Positions 1-9,496 are shown, counted from the stretch's first letter. The stretch: 64,000 nt of DNA from UBA9676 sp963837105 (GCA_963837105.1 CAWIMG010000036.1:186001-250000), one strand, 5' to 3'. A program made the numbers and translations. The notes: generated from the letters alone by a model not told the origin.

Positions 1-43
1 CTCCGCGACACCATCCGCCATGACGGGCAGGCTTTCCCATCCG

Positions 44-1387
44 CTACCCGGCGGCCCGGCTGGGCGGGACCCGGGTCAGCTCGACTCGGCCGGGTTCGGC
101 TGTGCCACCCGGACGGGTGCCAGTATCGCCGACCGCGATCTCGGCCACCAGTTCCGGCGCAGACAGGGCCCGGGGGGTTTCCTCCACCGGGCTAGGCGAT
201 TCGAGCTCGGCGTCGACCAGCTCCAGCTGGCTGAACCGGCGGGCGCTCACCAGCACCCTGCTCTCCAGCGAGCCGATTGTCTGGTTGTAGGTGCTGACCG
301 CGTTGCCGAGGGCCTTGCCCAGCCGGTTGACATGCCGGGCCAGCCCGCCCAGTCGCTCGTGCAGTTCGCGCCCGACGTCGAAGACTGCCCGCGCGTTATC
401 CGACAGAGCGGCCTGCTGCCAGGCGTACTGCGCCGTCCGCAGCATGCTGACCAGCGTGGTCGGGGTGGCGATGTGCACCTTCCTGGCCATGGCGTAGTCC
501 AGCAGGTCGGGTTCACGTTCCAGGGCCGGGGCGAGGAATACCTCACCCGGGATGAACAGCACCACGAACTCGGGTGCGGGACTGAGAGCGGTCCAGTAGG
601 CCTTGGCCGCCAGCCGGTCGATGTGATCGCGCAGGTGGCGGGCATGCGCGGTGAGCCGGTCCCGCCGGACCTGCTCGTCGCTGGTCTCGGCTGCCTCCAG
701 GTAGGCAGCCAGCGACACCTTGGAGTCCACCACGATGTTCTTGCCGCCAGCCAGCCGGACCACCATGTCCGGGCGCAGCGCGCCATCGTCGGTGGTCACC
801 CCCACCTGCTCGTCGAAGTCACAGCGGGCGCTCATGCCGGCCAGTTCCACCACCCGGCGCAGCTGCATCTCCCCCCAGCGGCCGCGGGCCTCGGGCCGCC
901 GCAGCGCCGTGACCAATGCCTGGGTCTCGATCCTGAGCTGCTCCGAACTCTGGCGGGCGATCGCGACCTGCTCGGCCAGCGCGGCATGCGACCGCTCCCG
1001 GGCCGCATCCGCGTCCCGGAGCTGGGACTCCACCCGGGCCAGGGTCTCCTTCAGCGGCCCGACCAGGCTCTCCACCGCCGCCCGGCGGGTGTCCAGGTCG
1101 CCGGCCGCGCGGGCGTTGGCCGCCGCCAGCCGGCCCTCGGCCATCTCCAGGAACCGGCGGTTGCTGGCGTCCAGCGCCTGCGCCGACAGCGACTGGAAGC
1201 GTTCCGCGAGCTGCCCATCAACCAGGGCGGAACGTTCGCTGGCCGCCCGGGCCTTTTCCTCGGCCGCGCTGGCCCGTGCGGCCAGATCCGTGGCGGCGGC
1301 CGCGTCCCGGCTGCGGGCGAACAGGAACCCGAGCCCCGCCCCCACGGCGATGCCGATGAGCAGGGCCAGCAGCGAGATGATGGTCAT
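44..1387 (-). CDS. rmuC: DNA recombination protein RmuC
   Basis: RmuC-family protein, a membrane-anchored predicted nuclease-like factor that limits inversions at short repeats. From the ATG at 1387 it starts with one hydrophobic segment (MTIISLLALLIG onward, about 22 residues), followed by a long Ala/Glu/Arg-rich coiled coil of about 130 residues. The RmuC core then carries the family signature KNIVVDSKVSLAAY. A GTG at 1432 would add 15 residues (MASPRLSQ...), but the ATG puts the membrane segment at the N-terminus, as is usual. It is about 447 aa, normal for the family. It lies 99 bp downstream of the phosphomutase in the same direction and may be co-transcribed, although its function is unrelated to nucleoside salvage. 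Confidence 0.92.
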   Translation of the reverse strand: MTIISLLALLIGIAVGAGLGFLFARSRDAAAATDLAARASAAEEKARAASERSALVDGQLAERFQSLSAQALDASNRRFLEMAEGRLAAANARAAGDLDTRRAAVESLVGPLKETLARVESQLRDADAARERSHAALAEQVAIARQSSEQLRIETQALVTALRRPEARGRWGEMQLRRVVELAGMSARCDFDEQVGVTTDDGALRPDMVVRLAGGKNIVVDSKVSLAAYLEAAETSDEQVRRDRLTAHARHLRDHIDRLAAKAYWTALSPAPEFVVLFIPGEVFLAPALEREPDLLDYAMARKVHIATPTTLVSMLRTAQYAWQQAALSDNARAVFDVGRELHERLGGLARHVNRLGKALGNAVSTYNQTIGSLESRVLVSARRFSQLELVDAELESPSPVEETPRALSAPELVAEIAVGDTGTRPGGTAEPGRVELTRVPPSRAAG

Positions 1388-1486
1388 ACGCGGCATCTTC
1401 GCAGCCGGCTGCGACAGTCGTGGGGAGGCCACGCGGGCAGCGGCGCATTTGCCGCTGGCCTGGCCGGCAGTCAGCCAGGGGCGCGG

Positions 1487-3193
1487 CTACCCGGCGGCGC
1501 CGGCCGCCACCAGGCCGGTGACCGCCTGGCGCAGCGGCCCCAGCCGCCCGGCCGCGGCTGAGCGCGCCTGCGCCAGTGACCGCCCGGCCAGCGGCTCGGC
1601 CACCTCCAGGTAGGCCTTGATTTTCGGCTCGGTGCCGCTCGGCCGGATCACCACCCGGGCCCCGGGCAGCTGGTAGCGGAGCACGTCGGACGGCGGCAGG
1701 CCGGCCGTTCCGGCTGACAGGTCGCCGATGCCGGTCACCGGCCAGTCCGCCAGCGCCGCCGGCGGGGTGGCCCGCAGCCAGGCCATGATCTGGCTGGGAG
1801 CCGCCGCCGGCAGGGTGACCTGTGCGGTGAGGTGGACCCCGTGCGCGGTTTCCAGCGCATCCCAGCGGTCCAGCAGCGACTGGCCGGCCTGGCGGGCCTC
1901 GGTGGCCAGCGAGACCAGCGCCAGCGCCGCGCTGATGCCGTCCTTGTCCCGGACCACATCCCCGACCGCGTAGCCGAGCGCTTCCTCATAGCCGAAGACG
2001 AAACGGCTGCCCGGGGTACTCTCGCCCGCCCGCACGATCCACTTGAACCCGGTCAGGGTCTCCGCGTAGCCGGCTCCCGCCGTGGCCGCGATCGCGGACA
2101 GCATGCCCGAGGACACCACGGTGGTGGCCACCAGGCGGCGGCCCGGCTCCGGCCCGCTGGCCGTCCGGTCCAGCAGGTAGGCCCCGAGCAGCGCGCCCAC
2201 CTGGTCCCCGGTGAGCGGCCGCCAGCCGCCCGGGGCGGCCGGGTCGGGCACTGCCACCGCCAGCCGGTCACCGTCGGGATCGTTGGCGATCACCAGGTCG
2301 GCGCCCAGCCGGCGGGCGTCGGCCAGGGCGAGGTCCAGCGCGCCGGGCTCCTCCGGGTTGGGAAAGGCGACGGTCGGGAAATCGGGGTCGGGCCCGGCCT
2401 GCGCCGCGACCACATGCGGCGGCGGGAAGCCAGCCTGCCCGAACGCCCGCAGCGCGAGATCCGCGGCGACCCCGTGCAGCGGGGTGTAGACGACCCGCAG
2501 CGGCCGGGGCCCGGCGGGGACAGGCAGCCCGGGGGAGGCGGCCACGATCGCGGCCAGATACGCCTGCGCGATCTCGTACCCGTGCTGGGTGATCAGTGGG
2601 CTGGCGGTGGCTACCGGCACCGCGGACAGCGGGCCAAGCCCGCCGATAGCCGCCTCGATCTGCTCGTCCACCGGCGGGATGATCTGCGCGCCGTCGCCCA
2701 GGTAGAGCTTGTAGCCGTTGTCGGCGGGCGGGTTGTGGCTGGCGGTGATCATGATCCCGGCCGCGGCACCCAGGCGCCGGATGGCGAAGGCCAGCAGCGG
2801 GGTCGGCTGCCGGGGTGGCAGCAGGTGCACGCCGATGCCCGCGCCCGCCAGCACCCGGGCCGCCTCCGCGGCGAACTCGTCCGACCGGTGCCGGGCGTCG
2901 CAGCCGATGACCACGCCGGCCCCGGCCGCGCCGGGGACATGCCCGGCCAGCCAGCCGGCCAGCGCCGCGGTCGCGGCCCGGACCACAGCCCGGTTCATCC
3001 GGTTGGGCCCGGCCCCGACCACCCCGCGCAGCCCGGCGGTGCCGAACGTCAGCCGCCCACGGAACCGGTCGGCCAGTTCGGCCGCGGCGCCGGGACCGGC
3101 ATCCAGCAGGCCGCGCAACTCGGCCCGGTCCCGCTCGTCCGGATCGTCTGCCAGCCAGGCTTCCGCCGCCGCGCGGAGGCCGCCGCTGGTCAT
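1487..3193 (-). CDS. pmmB: Phosphohexomutase-family phosphosugar mutase (probable phosphopentomutase role)
   Basis: Alpha-D-phosphohexomutase of 568 aa. The four family loops are all present: phosphoserine loop TASHNPP at residues 150-156 (Ser152), metal-binding DPDGDR at 305-310, sugar-binding GYEEALGY at 401-408 and phosphate-binding RPSGTEPK at 517-524. The length and the TAGLRG motif near residue 52 fit the PGM2/PmmB subgroup, which includes phosphopentomutases. Its ATG overlaps the stop of the purine nucleoside phosphorylase gene (ATGA), so the two are translationally coupled. From this context I infer that it converts (deoxy)ribose-1-phosphate to the 5-phosphate, feeding DeoC encoded by the divergent operon. 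Strict phosphoglucomutase or phosphomannomutase activity cannot be excluded from sequence. Confidence 0.9.
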   Translation of the reverse strand: MTSGGLRAAAEAWLADDPDERDRAELRGLLDAGPGAAAELADRFRGRLTFGTAGLRGVVGAGPNRMNRAVVRAATAALAGWLAGHVPGAAGAGVVIGCDARHRSDEFAAEAARVLAGAGIGVHLLPPRQPTPLLAFAIRRLGAAAGIMITASHNPPADNGYKLYLGDGAQIIPPVDEQIEAAIGGLGPLSAVPVATASPLITQHGYEIAQAYLAAIVAASPGLPVPAGPRPLRVVYTPLHGVAADLALRAFGQAGFPPPHVVAAQAGPDPDFPTVAFPNPEEPGALDLALADARRLGADLVIANDPDGDRLAVAVPDPAAPGGWRPLTGDQVGALLGAYLLDRTASGPEPGRRLVATTVVSSGMLSAIAATAGAGYAETLTGFKWIVRAGESTPGSRFVFGYEEALGYAVGDVVRDKDGISAALALVSLATEARQAGQSLLDRWDALETAHGVHLTAQVTLPAAAPSQIMAWLRATPPAALADWPVTGIGDLSAGTAGLPPSDVLRYQLPGARVVIRPSGTEPKIKAYLEVAEPLAGRSLAQARSAAAGRLGPLRQAVTGLVAAGAAG

Positions 3194-4062
3194 CGGTGGT
3201 CCCGCGGCTCCGCCGGCAGCAGGCCGGGCAGCAGGCCCGCCAGCAGCGAGCCCATCCGGCCGGCCGCCGCCTGCCCGGCCGCCACCACCTCGCCGTGGTC
3301 GAGACCGTGCGGCGCCAGCCCCGCCGCCAGGTTGCTGACCAGCGAGATGGCCAGTACCTCGGCGCCCAGGTGACGGGCGGCGATGGCCTCCAGCACGGTG
3401 GACATGCCGACCAGGTCGGCCCCGGCGGCGGCGAGCATCGCGATCTCGGCCGGCGTCTCATAGTGCGGCCCGGGCAGCGCCGCGTACACACCTTCGGCCA
3501 GCCCGGGGTCGGCCAGGCGGGCCAGCGCGCGCAGACGTTGCGCATAAAGGTCGGTGAGGTCGGTGAAACGCGGCCCGTACCCGGCGGGCGGCGGCGGGCC
3601 GGCCAGCGGCGAGCGGCCGGTCAGGTTGATGTGGTCGGCGACCAGCACCGGCTGGCCGACCTGGTAGCCAGGGTTGATCCCGCCCGCCGCGTTGGTGAGC
3701 ACCACCACCTGGCAGCCGGCCGCCAGCGCGGTCCGCACGCCGTGCACCACCGTCGCCACCGGATGGCCCTCGTACAGGTGGACCCGGCCGAGGAAGACCA
3801 GCGCGCGGACCTGGCCGGCCAGCAGCGAGCGGACCGCTGGGGAGTGGCCGCCGACGGTCGGCGGCGGGAACCCGCCCAGCGCGGCCAGTGGCACCTCGGC
3901 GCTGGCCTGGCCGAGGGCGTCGGCAGCGGGGGCCCAGCCGGAGCCGAGGACGACCGCTACGTCATGCCGGGGCTGCCCGGTCAGTTCGGCCAGCCGGGCG
4001 GCGCTGGCCTGCGCGGCCTGGTAGGGATCGGCGGCGCTGCCCGCCACCCCGGCCGCGGTCAC
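3190..4062 (-). CDS. punA: Purine nucleoside phosphorylase
   Basis: Trimeric-type (PNP/MTAP family) purine nucleoside phosphorylase, 290 aa, which cleaves purine (deoxy)nucleosides with phosphate. Visible motifs in order are LGSGWAP, the phosphate-binding GGHSPAV, HLYEGH, TNAAGGIN, the base-site PGPHYETPAEI, GADLVGMSTV and VSNLAAG. The start is GTG at 4062, overlapping the permease stop as GTGA (4059-4062). An upstream extension in the same frame to 5382 has no start in a sensible place and runs antisense to nothing recognisable, so I trimmed it. The stop overlaps the next ATG by 4 bp. Position directly behind the transporter indicates immediate use of imported purine nucleosides. Confidence 0.93.
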   Translation of the reverse strand: MTAAGVAGSAADPYQAAQASAARLAELTGQPRHDVAVVLGSGWAPAADALGQASAEVPLAALGGFPPPTVGGHSPAVRSLLAGQVRALVFLGRVHLYEGHPVATVVHGVRTALAAGCQVVVLTNAAGGINPGYQVGQPVLVADHINLTGRSPLAGPPPPAGYGPRFTDLTDLYAQRLRALARLADPGLAEGVYAALPGPHYETPAEIAMLAAAGADLVGMSTVLEAIAARHLGAEVLAISLVSNLAAGLAPHGLDHGEVVAAGQAAAGRMGSLLAGLLPGLLPAEPRDHR

Positions 4063-5333
4063 GCCCGGACGTACGGCTTGCCGTCGGCGGCGGGCGGCCG
4101 TACCCGCCCGACCAGCCCCGCCACCGCGATGATCGTGGCCACATACGGGGCCATCAGCAGGATGAACGAGGAGACCGGCACCCGCAGCACGGACAGTTCG
4201 GTCTGCAGCTGGTAGCTGAACCCGAACAGCAGCGCGGCCGCCACCGAGCCGAGCGGTGTCCACCGCCCGAAGATCATCGCGGCCAGGGCGATGAAGCCGA
4301 ACCCGGAGCTGATGTCGGAGGTGAAGAAGCCGACCGAGCCGACGGTCAGGTAGGCACCGCCGATGCCGGCGATCATGCCGCCCAGGATGACGTTGCGGTA
4401 CCGGGTCCACAGCACCCGGATGCCGACCGTGTCGGCCGCCACCGGGTGCTCGCCGACCGCCCGGACCCGCAGCCCCCACCGGGTCCGGAACAGGCCGATC
4501 TGGACCACCAGGATCAGCGCGTAGGTGATGTACAGGAAGATGTTGGCGTCGAAGAAGACCGGCCCGATGATGGGGATGTTGCTCAGCACCGGGATCTTGA
4601 TCGTGGTGAACGTGTTGCCGGAGTTGAAGGTGTTGGCGTAGGGGATCATGACCCGGTCGTACAGGTAGTTGGTCAGCCCCAGCGCGACCACGTTCAGCAC
4701 CACGCCGAGGATGATCTGGTCGACCAGGAACATGATCGCGAATATCGCGAGCAGCGCTCCCACCAGGCCGCCAGACAGCGACCCGCCGATCAGCCCGAGC
4801 CAGACCCCGCCGGTGACGCTGGCCACGGCGGCCGCGACGAACGCGCCGGTCAGCAGCTGGCCCTCGATCGCGATGTTGATGACGCCGGCCCGCTCGCCCA
4901 TGAGGCCGGCCAGGGCGCCGAGCACCAGCGGGATGGACGCGGTCAGTGTGCCCTGCAGCAGGTTGACGACCTGCAGCGGGCCGACCGTGTTGCCCGCATC
5001 CGCCCAGGCCAGCAGGGACAGCAGGAAGCACAGCAGGACGATCGCGAGGGTCAGCCGCTTGCCCCAGCGGGGCAGGTCCGCCACGGCCCGCAGGATGCCC
5101 AGGCCGATCGAGATCACGCCCATGATGTAGGACAGCAGCGCCCCGGGCACGTGGATCGACGGCAGATGCGGGCTGGCGCCGGGCAGCGACAGGGCGAAGA
5201 CGGCGTCGCCGCCGTGGGCGAGCAGGCCGAACACGAAGATGTCGATCAGGCCGAGACCGATGAACGTGCCCGCGGCCAGGTACCGGCGGCTGATCGTGAC
5301 CGGCGCGCGGACCGGTGTGGCCAGAGCCGTCAT
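4059..5333 (-). CDS. Nucleoside ABC transporter permease (second permease subunit)
   Basis: Inner-membrane permease, 424 aa, of the BPD_transp_2 (LivHM/RbsC-like) family, resembling the second permease of BMP-type nucleoside importers. It has about ten hydrophobic segments and the conserved GERAGVINIAIEGQLL region near the middle, a hallmark of this group. Two in-frame ATGs exist, at 5342 and 5333. I chose 5333 because it overlaps the preceding stop (ATGA) and has an AAAGGA ribosome site 8 bases upstream. It is the fourth gene of the leftward operon and overlaps PNP by 4 bp. The extra N-terminal helices before the core are typical of this subunit. Confidence 0.9.
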   Translation of the reverse strand: MTALATPVRAPVTISRRYLAAGTFIGLGLIDIFVFGLLAHGGDAVFALSLPGASPHLPSIHVPGALLSYIMGVISIGLGILRAVADLPRWGKRLTLAIVLLCFLLSLLAWADAGNTVGPLQVVNLLQGTLTASIPLVLGALAGLMGERAGVINIAIEGQLLTGAFVAAAVASVTGGVWLGLIGGSLSGGLVGALLAIFAIMFLVDQIILGVVLNVVALGLTNYLYDRVMIPYANTFNSGNTFTTIKIPVLSNIPIIGPVFFDANIFLYITYALILVVQIGLFRTRWGLRVRAVGEHPVAADTVGIRVLWTRYRNVILGGMIAGIGGAYLTVGSVGFFTSDISSGFGFIALAAMIFGRWTPLGSVAAALLFGFSYQLQTELSVLRVPVSSFILLMAPYVATIIAVAGLVGRVRPPAADGKPYVRA

Positions 5334-6652
5334 GCCGACCATCCTTTCGAGGTGACCGCCTGCCCGGTGGTCCCGCCGGCACGTCGCAGCCGGAAGAGCA
5401 TCCTGATCAGCGGCGGCGCGGCGACCAGCAGCACGATCATGGCCTCGATGACGTTGGTGACATCGGCCGGGACGCCGGTGGCGGCCTCCATGACGGTGCC
5501 GCCGGCGTTCAGCGCGCCGAACAGCAGCCCGGCCAGCACCACCCCGAACGGCCGGACCCGGCCGAGCAGCGCCACCGTGATGCCGTCGAAGCCGTAGGTG
5601 CCGTAGCTGTTGAACGTCAGCGGTGCCGTCTGGCCCTGCACGATCGTGGTCGCCGACAGCCCGGCCAGGCCGCCGGCGATCACGAACGCCAGCACCCAGA
5701 CCCGCTCCACGCTGATGCCGGCGCTGCGGGCCGCGCTCGGGCTGGCGCCCACGGTCCGGAACCGGAAGCCGATCGTGCTGCGGGAGAGCAGCCACGACGT
5801 CGCGGCCGCGGCGGCCAGCGCGATCAGGAACCCCACCCCGGCCTGTGGCGGCGGGCCGCCGACGTGCGGCAGCATCGCGCTGGAGCCGATGTTCGGCGCG
5901 ACCGCGTTGGTCTGGTGCGGGGCCTGCATCAGCGACTGGCTGGACAGCAGGAAGGTCAGCAGGTTGTACATGATGTAGTTGAACATGATCGTGAGAATGA
6001 CCTCGTGCGCGCCGGTCCGAGCCTTGATCTCACCCACGATCCAGCCGATGAACGCGCCGCCGACGAAGGCACCGATGATGCATACGATCGCGTGCAGCAC
6101 GATGGGCAGGTTGATGGCGTAGCCGAGCCAGGTGGCGACCAGCGCGCCGCCAATCCACTGGCCGGCCGCACCGATGTTGAACATCCCGGCCCGGAAAGCC
6201 ACCGCCACCGACAGTCCGGTCAGGATGAGCGGGGTGGCCTCGAACGCGGTGAGCGACAGCGGGTAGAAGATCGCTGCGATCGAGCCGCCGTGGAAGGCGG
6301 CCGCGACCGTGGCCGGGCTGAAGATAGAGCCCTCGAACAACGCCGAGTAGGCGGCGGCCACCGAATCCCAGGTCGCCGACAGCGCGGTTCCCGGCGCGTA
6401 GCCGAACGAGTCCCAGGCCCGCAGCACCACCGGGTCACTGGCCACGATCAGGATGGCACCGACCAGCAGGGCAACGAAGATGGCCAGGATGGTGATGACG
6501 ACCGAGTTTCCCTCGGAGAACGTCGCGATGATCAGGCGGCCGGTGAGCGGCTGGCGGCCGCCCGGCTCGCCCGATGCGGGAGCGCCGGTGTCCTCGGTGG
6601 TGGCGGTCGAGTAGGGGGCGGCCGCCGGCTCGGCCTCGTGCTCGTCACTCAT
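5330..6652 (-). CDS. Nucleoside ABC transporter permease (first permease subunit)
   Basis: Permease of 440 aa, BPD_transp_2 family. A polar, acidic N-terminal tail of about 45 residues precedes the first membrane helix (VVITILAIFVALLVGAI). The family signature appears as FRAGMFNIGAAGQWIGGAL, followed by the EIKARTGAHEVILTIM cytoplasmic loop that contacts the ATPase. The start ATG overlaps the ATPase stop by 4 bp, and its stop overlaps the next permease start. With its partner it should form the heterodimeric channel of a nucleoside importer. Substrate preference is inferred from the neighbouring salvage genes rather than from residues. Confidence 0.9.
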   Translation of the reverse strand: MSDEHEAEPAAAPYSTATTEDTGAPASGEPGGRQPLTGRLIIATFSEGNSVVITILAIFVALLVGAILIVASDPVVLRAWDSFGYAPGTALSATWDSVAAAYSALFEGSIFSPATVAAAFHGGSIAAIFYPLSLTAFEATPLILTGLSVAVAFRAGMFNIGAAGQWIGGALVATWLGYAINLPIVLHAIVCIIGAFVGGAFIGWIVGEIKARTGAHEVILTIMFNYIMYNLLTFLLSSQSLMQAPHQTNAVAPNIGSSAMLPHVGGPPPQAGVGFLIALAAAAATSWLLSRSTIGFRFRTVGASPSAARSAGISVERVWVLAFVIAGGLAGLSATTIVQGQTAPLTFNSYGTYGFDGITVALLGRVRPFGVVLAGLLFGALNAGGTVMEAATGVPADVTNVIEAMIVLLVAAPPLIRMLFRLRRAGGTTGQAVTSKGWSA

Positions 6653-8298
6653 GACTGCTCCGGCTCCTGGGCTGGTGCCGGGGTGTCACCCGGCGGCTCG
6701 GTATCCGGCGGCTCGGTATCCGGCAGCTCGGCGTCGGTGGCCGCTGCCCCGCCGCCGGCCATCAGCAGGCCGAGTTCCTGCTCCTCGATGGTGGGCGGGG
6801 CGAACGCGACGATCCGGCCCTCGTACATGACGGCGATGCGATCGGCCAGCGCGTAGATCTCGTCGAGTTCGGACGAGACGATCAGCACCGCCGCGCCCGC
6901 GTCCCGCTGGGCGACCACGCGCTTGTGCACGAACTCGATCGAGCCGACATCCAGGCCCCGGGTCGGCTGGCTGACGATCAGCAGCTTGACGTCGCGGCCC
7001 ATCTCCCGGGCGACCACCACCTTCTGCTGGTTGCCGCCGGACAGCGTCCCGGCCGGTGTCAGCACCGACGTGGTCCGGACGTCGTACTCCCGCACCCGGG
7101 TGGCCGCGGATTCCCGGATGGCCGCCAGGTTGAGCGAGATGCCGGAGGCATAGGGCGGCCGGTCGAAGACGTCGAGAATCAGGTTGTCGGCCACCGAGAA
7201 GTCGCCGACCAGGCCGTCTTCTGACCGGTCCTCCGGGATGTAGCCGATGCCGGCCCGCAGCCGGTCCCGGGTCGAGGCATGGCTGAGATCGGTGCCGTTC
7301 ATGTGGACCGAGCCGGCCGAAGGCCGCAGCCCCATCAGCGCCTCGCACAGCTCGGTCTGGCCGTTGCCCTGCACGCCGGCCACGCCCAGGATCTCGCCCG
7401 CCCGGACCTGGAACGACACGTCCCGCACCGACTGCTCGCCACGTTCCCCCTGCACGCTCAGGTGCTGCACGGCCAGCACTACCCCGGCCGGGTGGGCCGG
7501 TTCCTTGCTCACCCGCAGCTGGACTGACCGGCCGACCATCAGCGAGGCCAGTTCGGTGCTGCTGGTGGACGGCGGGCGCTCGCCGACGACCTGGCCACGC
7601 CGGATGACCGTGATCGTGTCCGCAATCGCCTGGACCTCTTTGAGCTTGTGCGAGATGAAGATGATCGACCGGCCGCCCGCGCGCAGCTCGCGCATGATCC
7701 GGAACAGGTCCTCGATCTCGCCCGGGGTGAGCACGGCGGTGGGCTCATCCAGCACCAGCACCCGGGCGTCGCGCAGCAGCGCCTTGATGATCTCGACCCG
7801 CTGCTGCACGCCGACCGGCAGGTCCTCCACCATGGCGTCAGGGTCGACCCGCAGCCCGTAGCGCTCCGACATTTCGAGCACTTCCCGGCGCGCCCGGCGC
7901 CGGTCGAGCAGGCCGAACGAGGGCAGCCGGAACGAGGGGATCCGGGCCCCGCCCAGGCTGACCGCGGGAGTGGTCAGTCCCCGGACCGGCTCGGTGCCGA
8001 GCGTCACGTTCTCGGCCACGGTGAAGACGGGGACCAGCATGAAGTGCTGGTGCACCATGCCGACCCTGGCCCTGATCGCGTCGGCGGGGGAGTGGATGGT
8101 GACCCGCTGATCGTCTAGCAGGATCTCGCCCTCGTCCGGCTGGATCAGGCCGTACAGCACGTTCATCAGGGTGGTCTTGCCCGCGCCGTTCTCGCCGAGC
8201 AGGGCGCGGATCTCACCGGGCTGGACTATCAGGTCGATGCTGTCGTTGGCGACCAGGCTGCCAAAGCGCTTCGTGATGCCCCGCAGCTCCAGCTTCAC
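6649..8298 (-). CDS. Nucleoside ABC transporter ATP-binding protein (two ABC domains)
   Basis: ATPase of 549 aa with two tandem ABC domains, as in YufO/NupO and RbsA. The first half has a classical Walker A GENGAGKT (residues 35-42), a Q-loop (MVHQHF) and Walker B (VLVLDEPTA). The second half has the degenerate P-loop GVQGNGQTE, a complete signature LSGGNQQK and the switch region SQPTRGLD. A low-complexity Pro/Glu/Thr tail of about 25 residues ends the protein. It includes a short tandem peptide (TEPPDTEPP) encoded by a direct DNA repeat near 6690-6720. It powers the two downstream permeases, and a stop/start overlap of 4 bp couples it to the first. Confidence 0.93.
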   Translation of the reverse strand: MKLELRGITKRFGSLVANDSIDLIVQPGEIRALLGENGAGKTTLMNVLYGLIQPDEGEILLDDQRVTIHSPADAIRARVGMVHQHFMLVPVFTVAENVTLGTEPVRGLTTPAVSLGGARIPSFRLPSFGLLDRRRARREVLEMSERYGLRVDPDAMVEDLPVGVQQRVEIIKALLRDARVLVLDEPTAVLTPGEIEDLFRIMRELRAGGRSIIFISHKLKEVQAIADTITVIRRGQVVGERPPSTSSTELASLMVGRSVQLRVSKEPAHPAGVVLAVQHLSVQGERGEQSVRDVSFQVRAGEILGVAGVQGNGQTELCEALMGLRPSAGSVHMNGTDLSHASTRDRLRAGIGYIPEDRSEDGLVGDFSVADNLILDVFDRPPYASGISLNLAAIRESAATRVREYDVRTTSVLTPAGTLSGGNQQKVVVAREMGRDVKLLIVSQPTRGLDVGSIEFVHKRVVAQRDAGAAVLIVSSELDEIYALADRIAVMYEGRIVAFAPPTIEEQELGLLMAGGGAAATDAELPDTEPPDTEPPGDTPAPAQEPEQS

Positions 8299-8321
8299 TG
8301 GCAGCCACCCTCCAGTCGGCT

Positions 8322-8361
8322 CTGGTCAGGGTCCCCGGCTGAAGCCGGGGACCCTGACCAG
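8322..8361 (-). terminator. Perfect 18-bp inverted repeat between binding-protein and ATPase genes
   Basis: Positions 8322-8339 and 8344-8361 are exact reverse complements (arm CTGGTCAGGGTCCCCGGC) with the 4-base loop TGAA. The hairpin lies in the 94-bp gap between the BMP lipoprotein gene and the ATPase gene, both on the minus strand. No T-run follows in the direction of transcription, so it is more likely a processing or attenuation hairpin than a full terminator. In ABC operons such structures commonly let the binding protein be made in excess over the membrane subunits. That role is inferred here. Confidence 0.75.
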
Positions 8362-8392
8362 CATCAATCTTTATTCCTCGCCGGAACCCCGG

Positions 8393-9496
8393 TCAGACCG
8401 GGTTCTTGGTGGCGGGAACGATCTTGCCGCTGATGATGTCCTGCTTCACCGTGTTGAGCTCGCTCTGGAGCGAGGCGGGGACCTTGCTCGCCCAGTCGTG
8501 GAACGGGGCAAGCACGGCCCCGCCGTTGGCAAGGGTGCCAACGTAGCTGCCGCCCTGGCCGCCCTTGGCGGCGAGGAGTACAGCGGTCTTCACCGAGGTG
8601 CTGATGCCCTTCTCCACGCTGGTGATGAAGTACTTGCAGTAGGTGGCCGCGCTGACGCAGCCGTCGGTGTCCACCCAGTACATGGCGATGTTCTTGCCGG
8701 AGGCGTTGGCGGTCTGCACCGCCTTCGCCGAGCCGAGCCCGACAGCGCCCGCCACCGGGAAGATGATGTCGGCGCCATGGGTGATGAAGGTGTTGGTGAT
8801 GGTCTGGCCGGCGGTGATGTTGGTGAAGCTGCCCGCGAACGTGCCGTTCTGCGAAGGCTCGCTCCAGCCGAGCACTTGGACGTGGGTGCCGTGCTTCTGG
8901 TTGTAGTACTGGACGCCGTCCCAGAAGCCGTCCATGTAGATCGTGACCGTGCCGAAGTTCTGACCGCCGAAGGTGGCCACCTTGCCGGTCTTGGTCATCC
9001 CGGCCGCCAGGTAGCCGCCGAGGAAGGCGTCCTGCGCGGTGTTGTACACCAGTTGGGTGATGTTGTGGGCGATCGGCGGATGCGCCTTGGTTGACAGGCA
9101 GAAGGAGGCGTACGAGCAGTCGACGATCGCGAACTTCTGCTTCGGGTTGGCCAGGGCAGCGGACTGGGTCGCCGGGCCCATCAGGAAGCCGACGGTGACG
9201 ATGACCCCGCACTTCTGGGCCTCGAACGTGCTGATGTTCTTGGCGTAGTCCGAGGTCGTGGTGGACGGCAGGTACTTGACCGTGATGTTCGGGTTGGCGG
9301 CCGCGGCCTCCTGCATGCCCTGCCATGAGGACTGGTTGAACGACTTGTCGTTGATGCCGCCGGTGTCGGTGACCATGCAGCCGGTGAACTTGGCCGTTGT
9401 GGTCGTGGGTGTGCTGGAACTGCTGGGCTTGGCGCACCCGGCGGCCAGCAGGGCCACCGCCAGCAGTATCGCGCCAACCCGCAACGTTTGCCTCAC
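8393..9496 (-). CDS. BMP-family nucleoside-binding lipoprotein
   Basis: Substrate-binding lipoprotein of the basic membrane protein (BmpA/PnrA, PBP1-type) family, 367 aa. It opens with a signal peptide and lipobox LLAAGC (Cys21), then a Ser/Thr-rich linker (PSSSSTPTTTT). The family signature DTGGINDKSFNQSSW follows at about residue 45. The start is GTG at 9496, six bases after a strong GAGGAGGT ribosome site. It is the first gene of the leftward transport operon and is separated from the ATPase by a stable hairpin. Known members of the family (PnrA of Treponema, BmpA-type proteins) bind purine and other nucleosides, matching the salvage genes next door. Confidence 0.92.
   Translation of the reverse strand: MRQTLRVGAILLAVALLAAGCAKPSSSSTPTTTTAKFTGCMVTDTGGINDKSFNQSSWQGMQEAAAANPNITVKYLPSTTTSDYAKNISTFEAQKCGVIVTVGFLMGPATQSAALANPKQKFAIVDCSYASFCLSTKAHPPIAHNITQLVYNTAQDAFLGGYLAAGMTKTGKVATFGGQNFGTVTIYMDGFWDGVQYYNQKHGTHVQVLGWSEPSQNGTFAGSFTNITAGQTITNTFITHGADIIFPVAGAVGLGSAKAVQTANASGKNIAMYWVDTDGCVSAATYCKYFITSVEKGISTSVKTAVLLAAKGGQGGSYVGTLANGGAVLAPFHDWASKVPASLQSELNTVKQDIISGKIVPATKNPV

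Noticed and set aside
20..1561. Long open frame on the plus strand opposite rmuC
   Set aside because: Antisense shadow of rmuC caused by high GC; no protein pattern or ribosome site.
3190..5382. 730-codon minus frame combining PNP with an upstream extension
   Set aside because: The N-terminal 440 codons are the out-of-frame shadow of the permease; PNP starts at the GTG 4062 that overlaps the permease stop.
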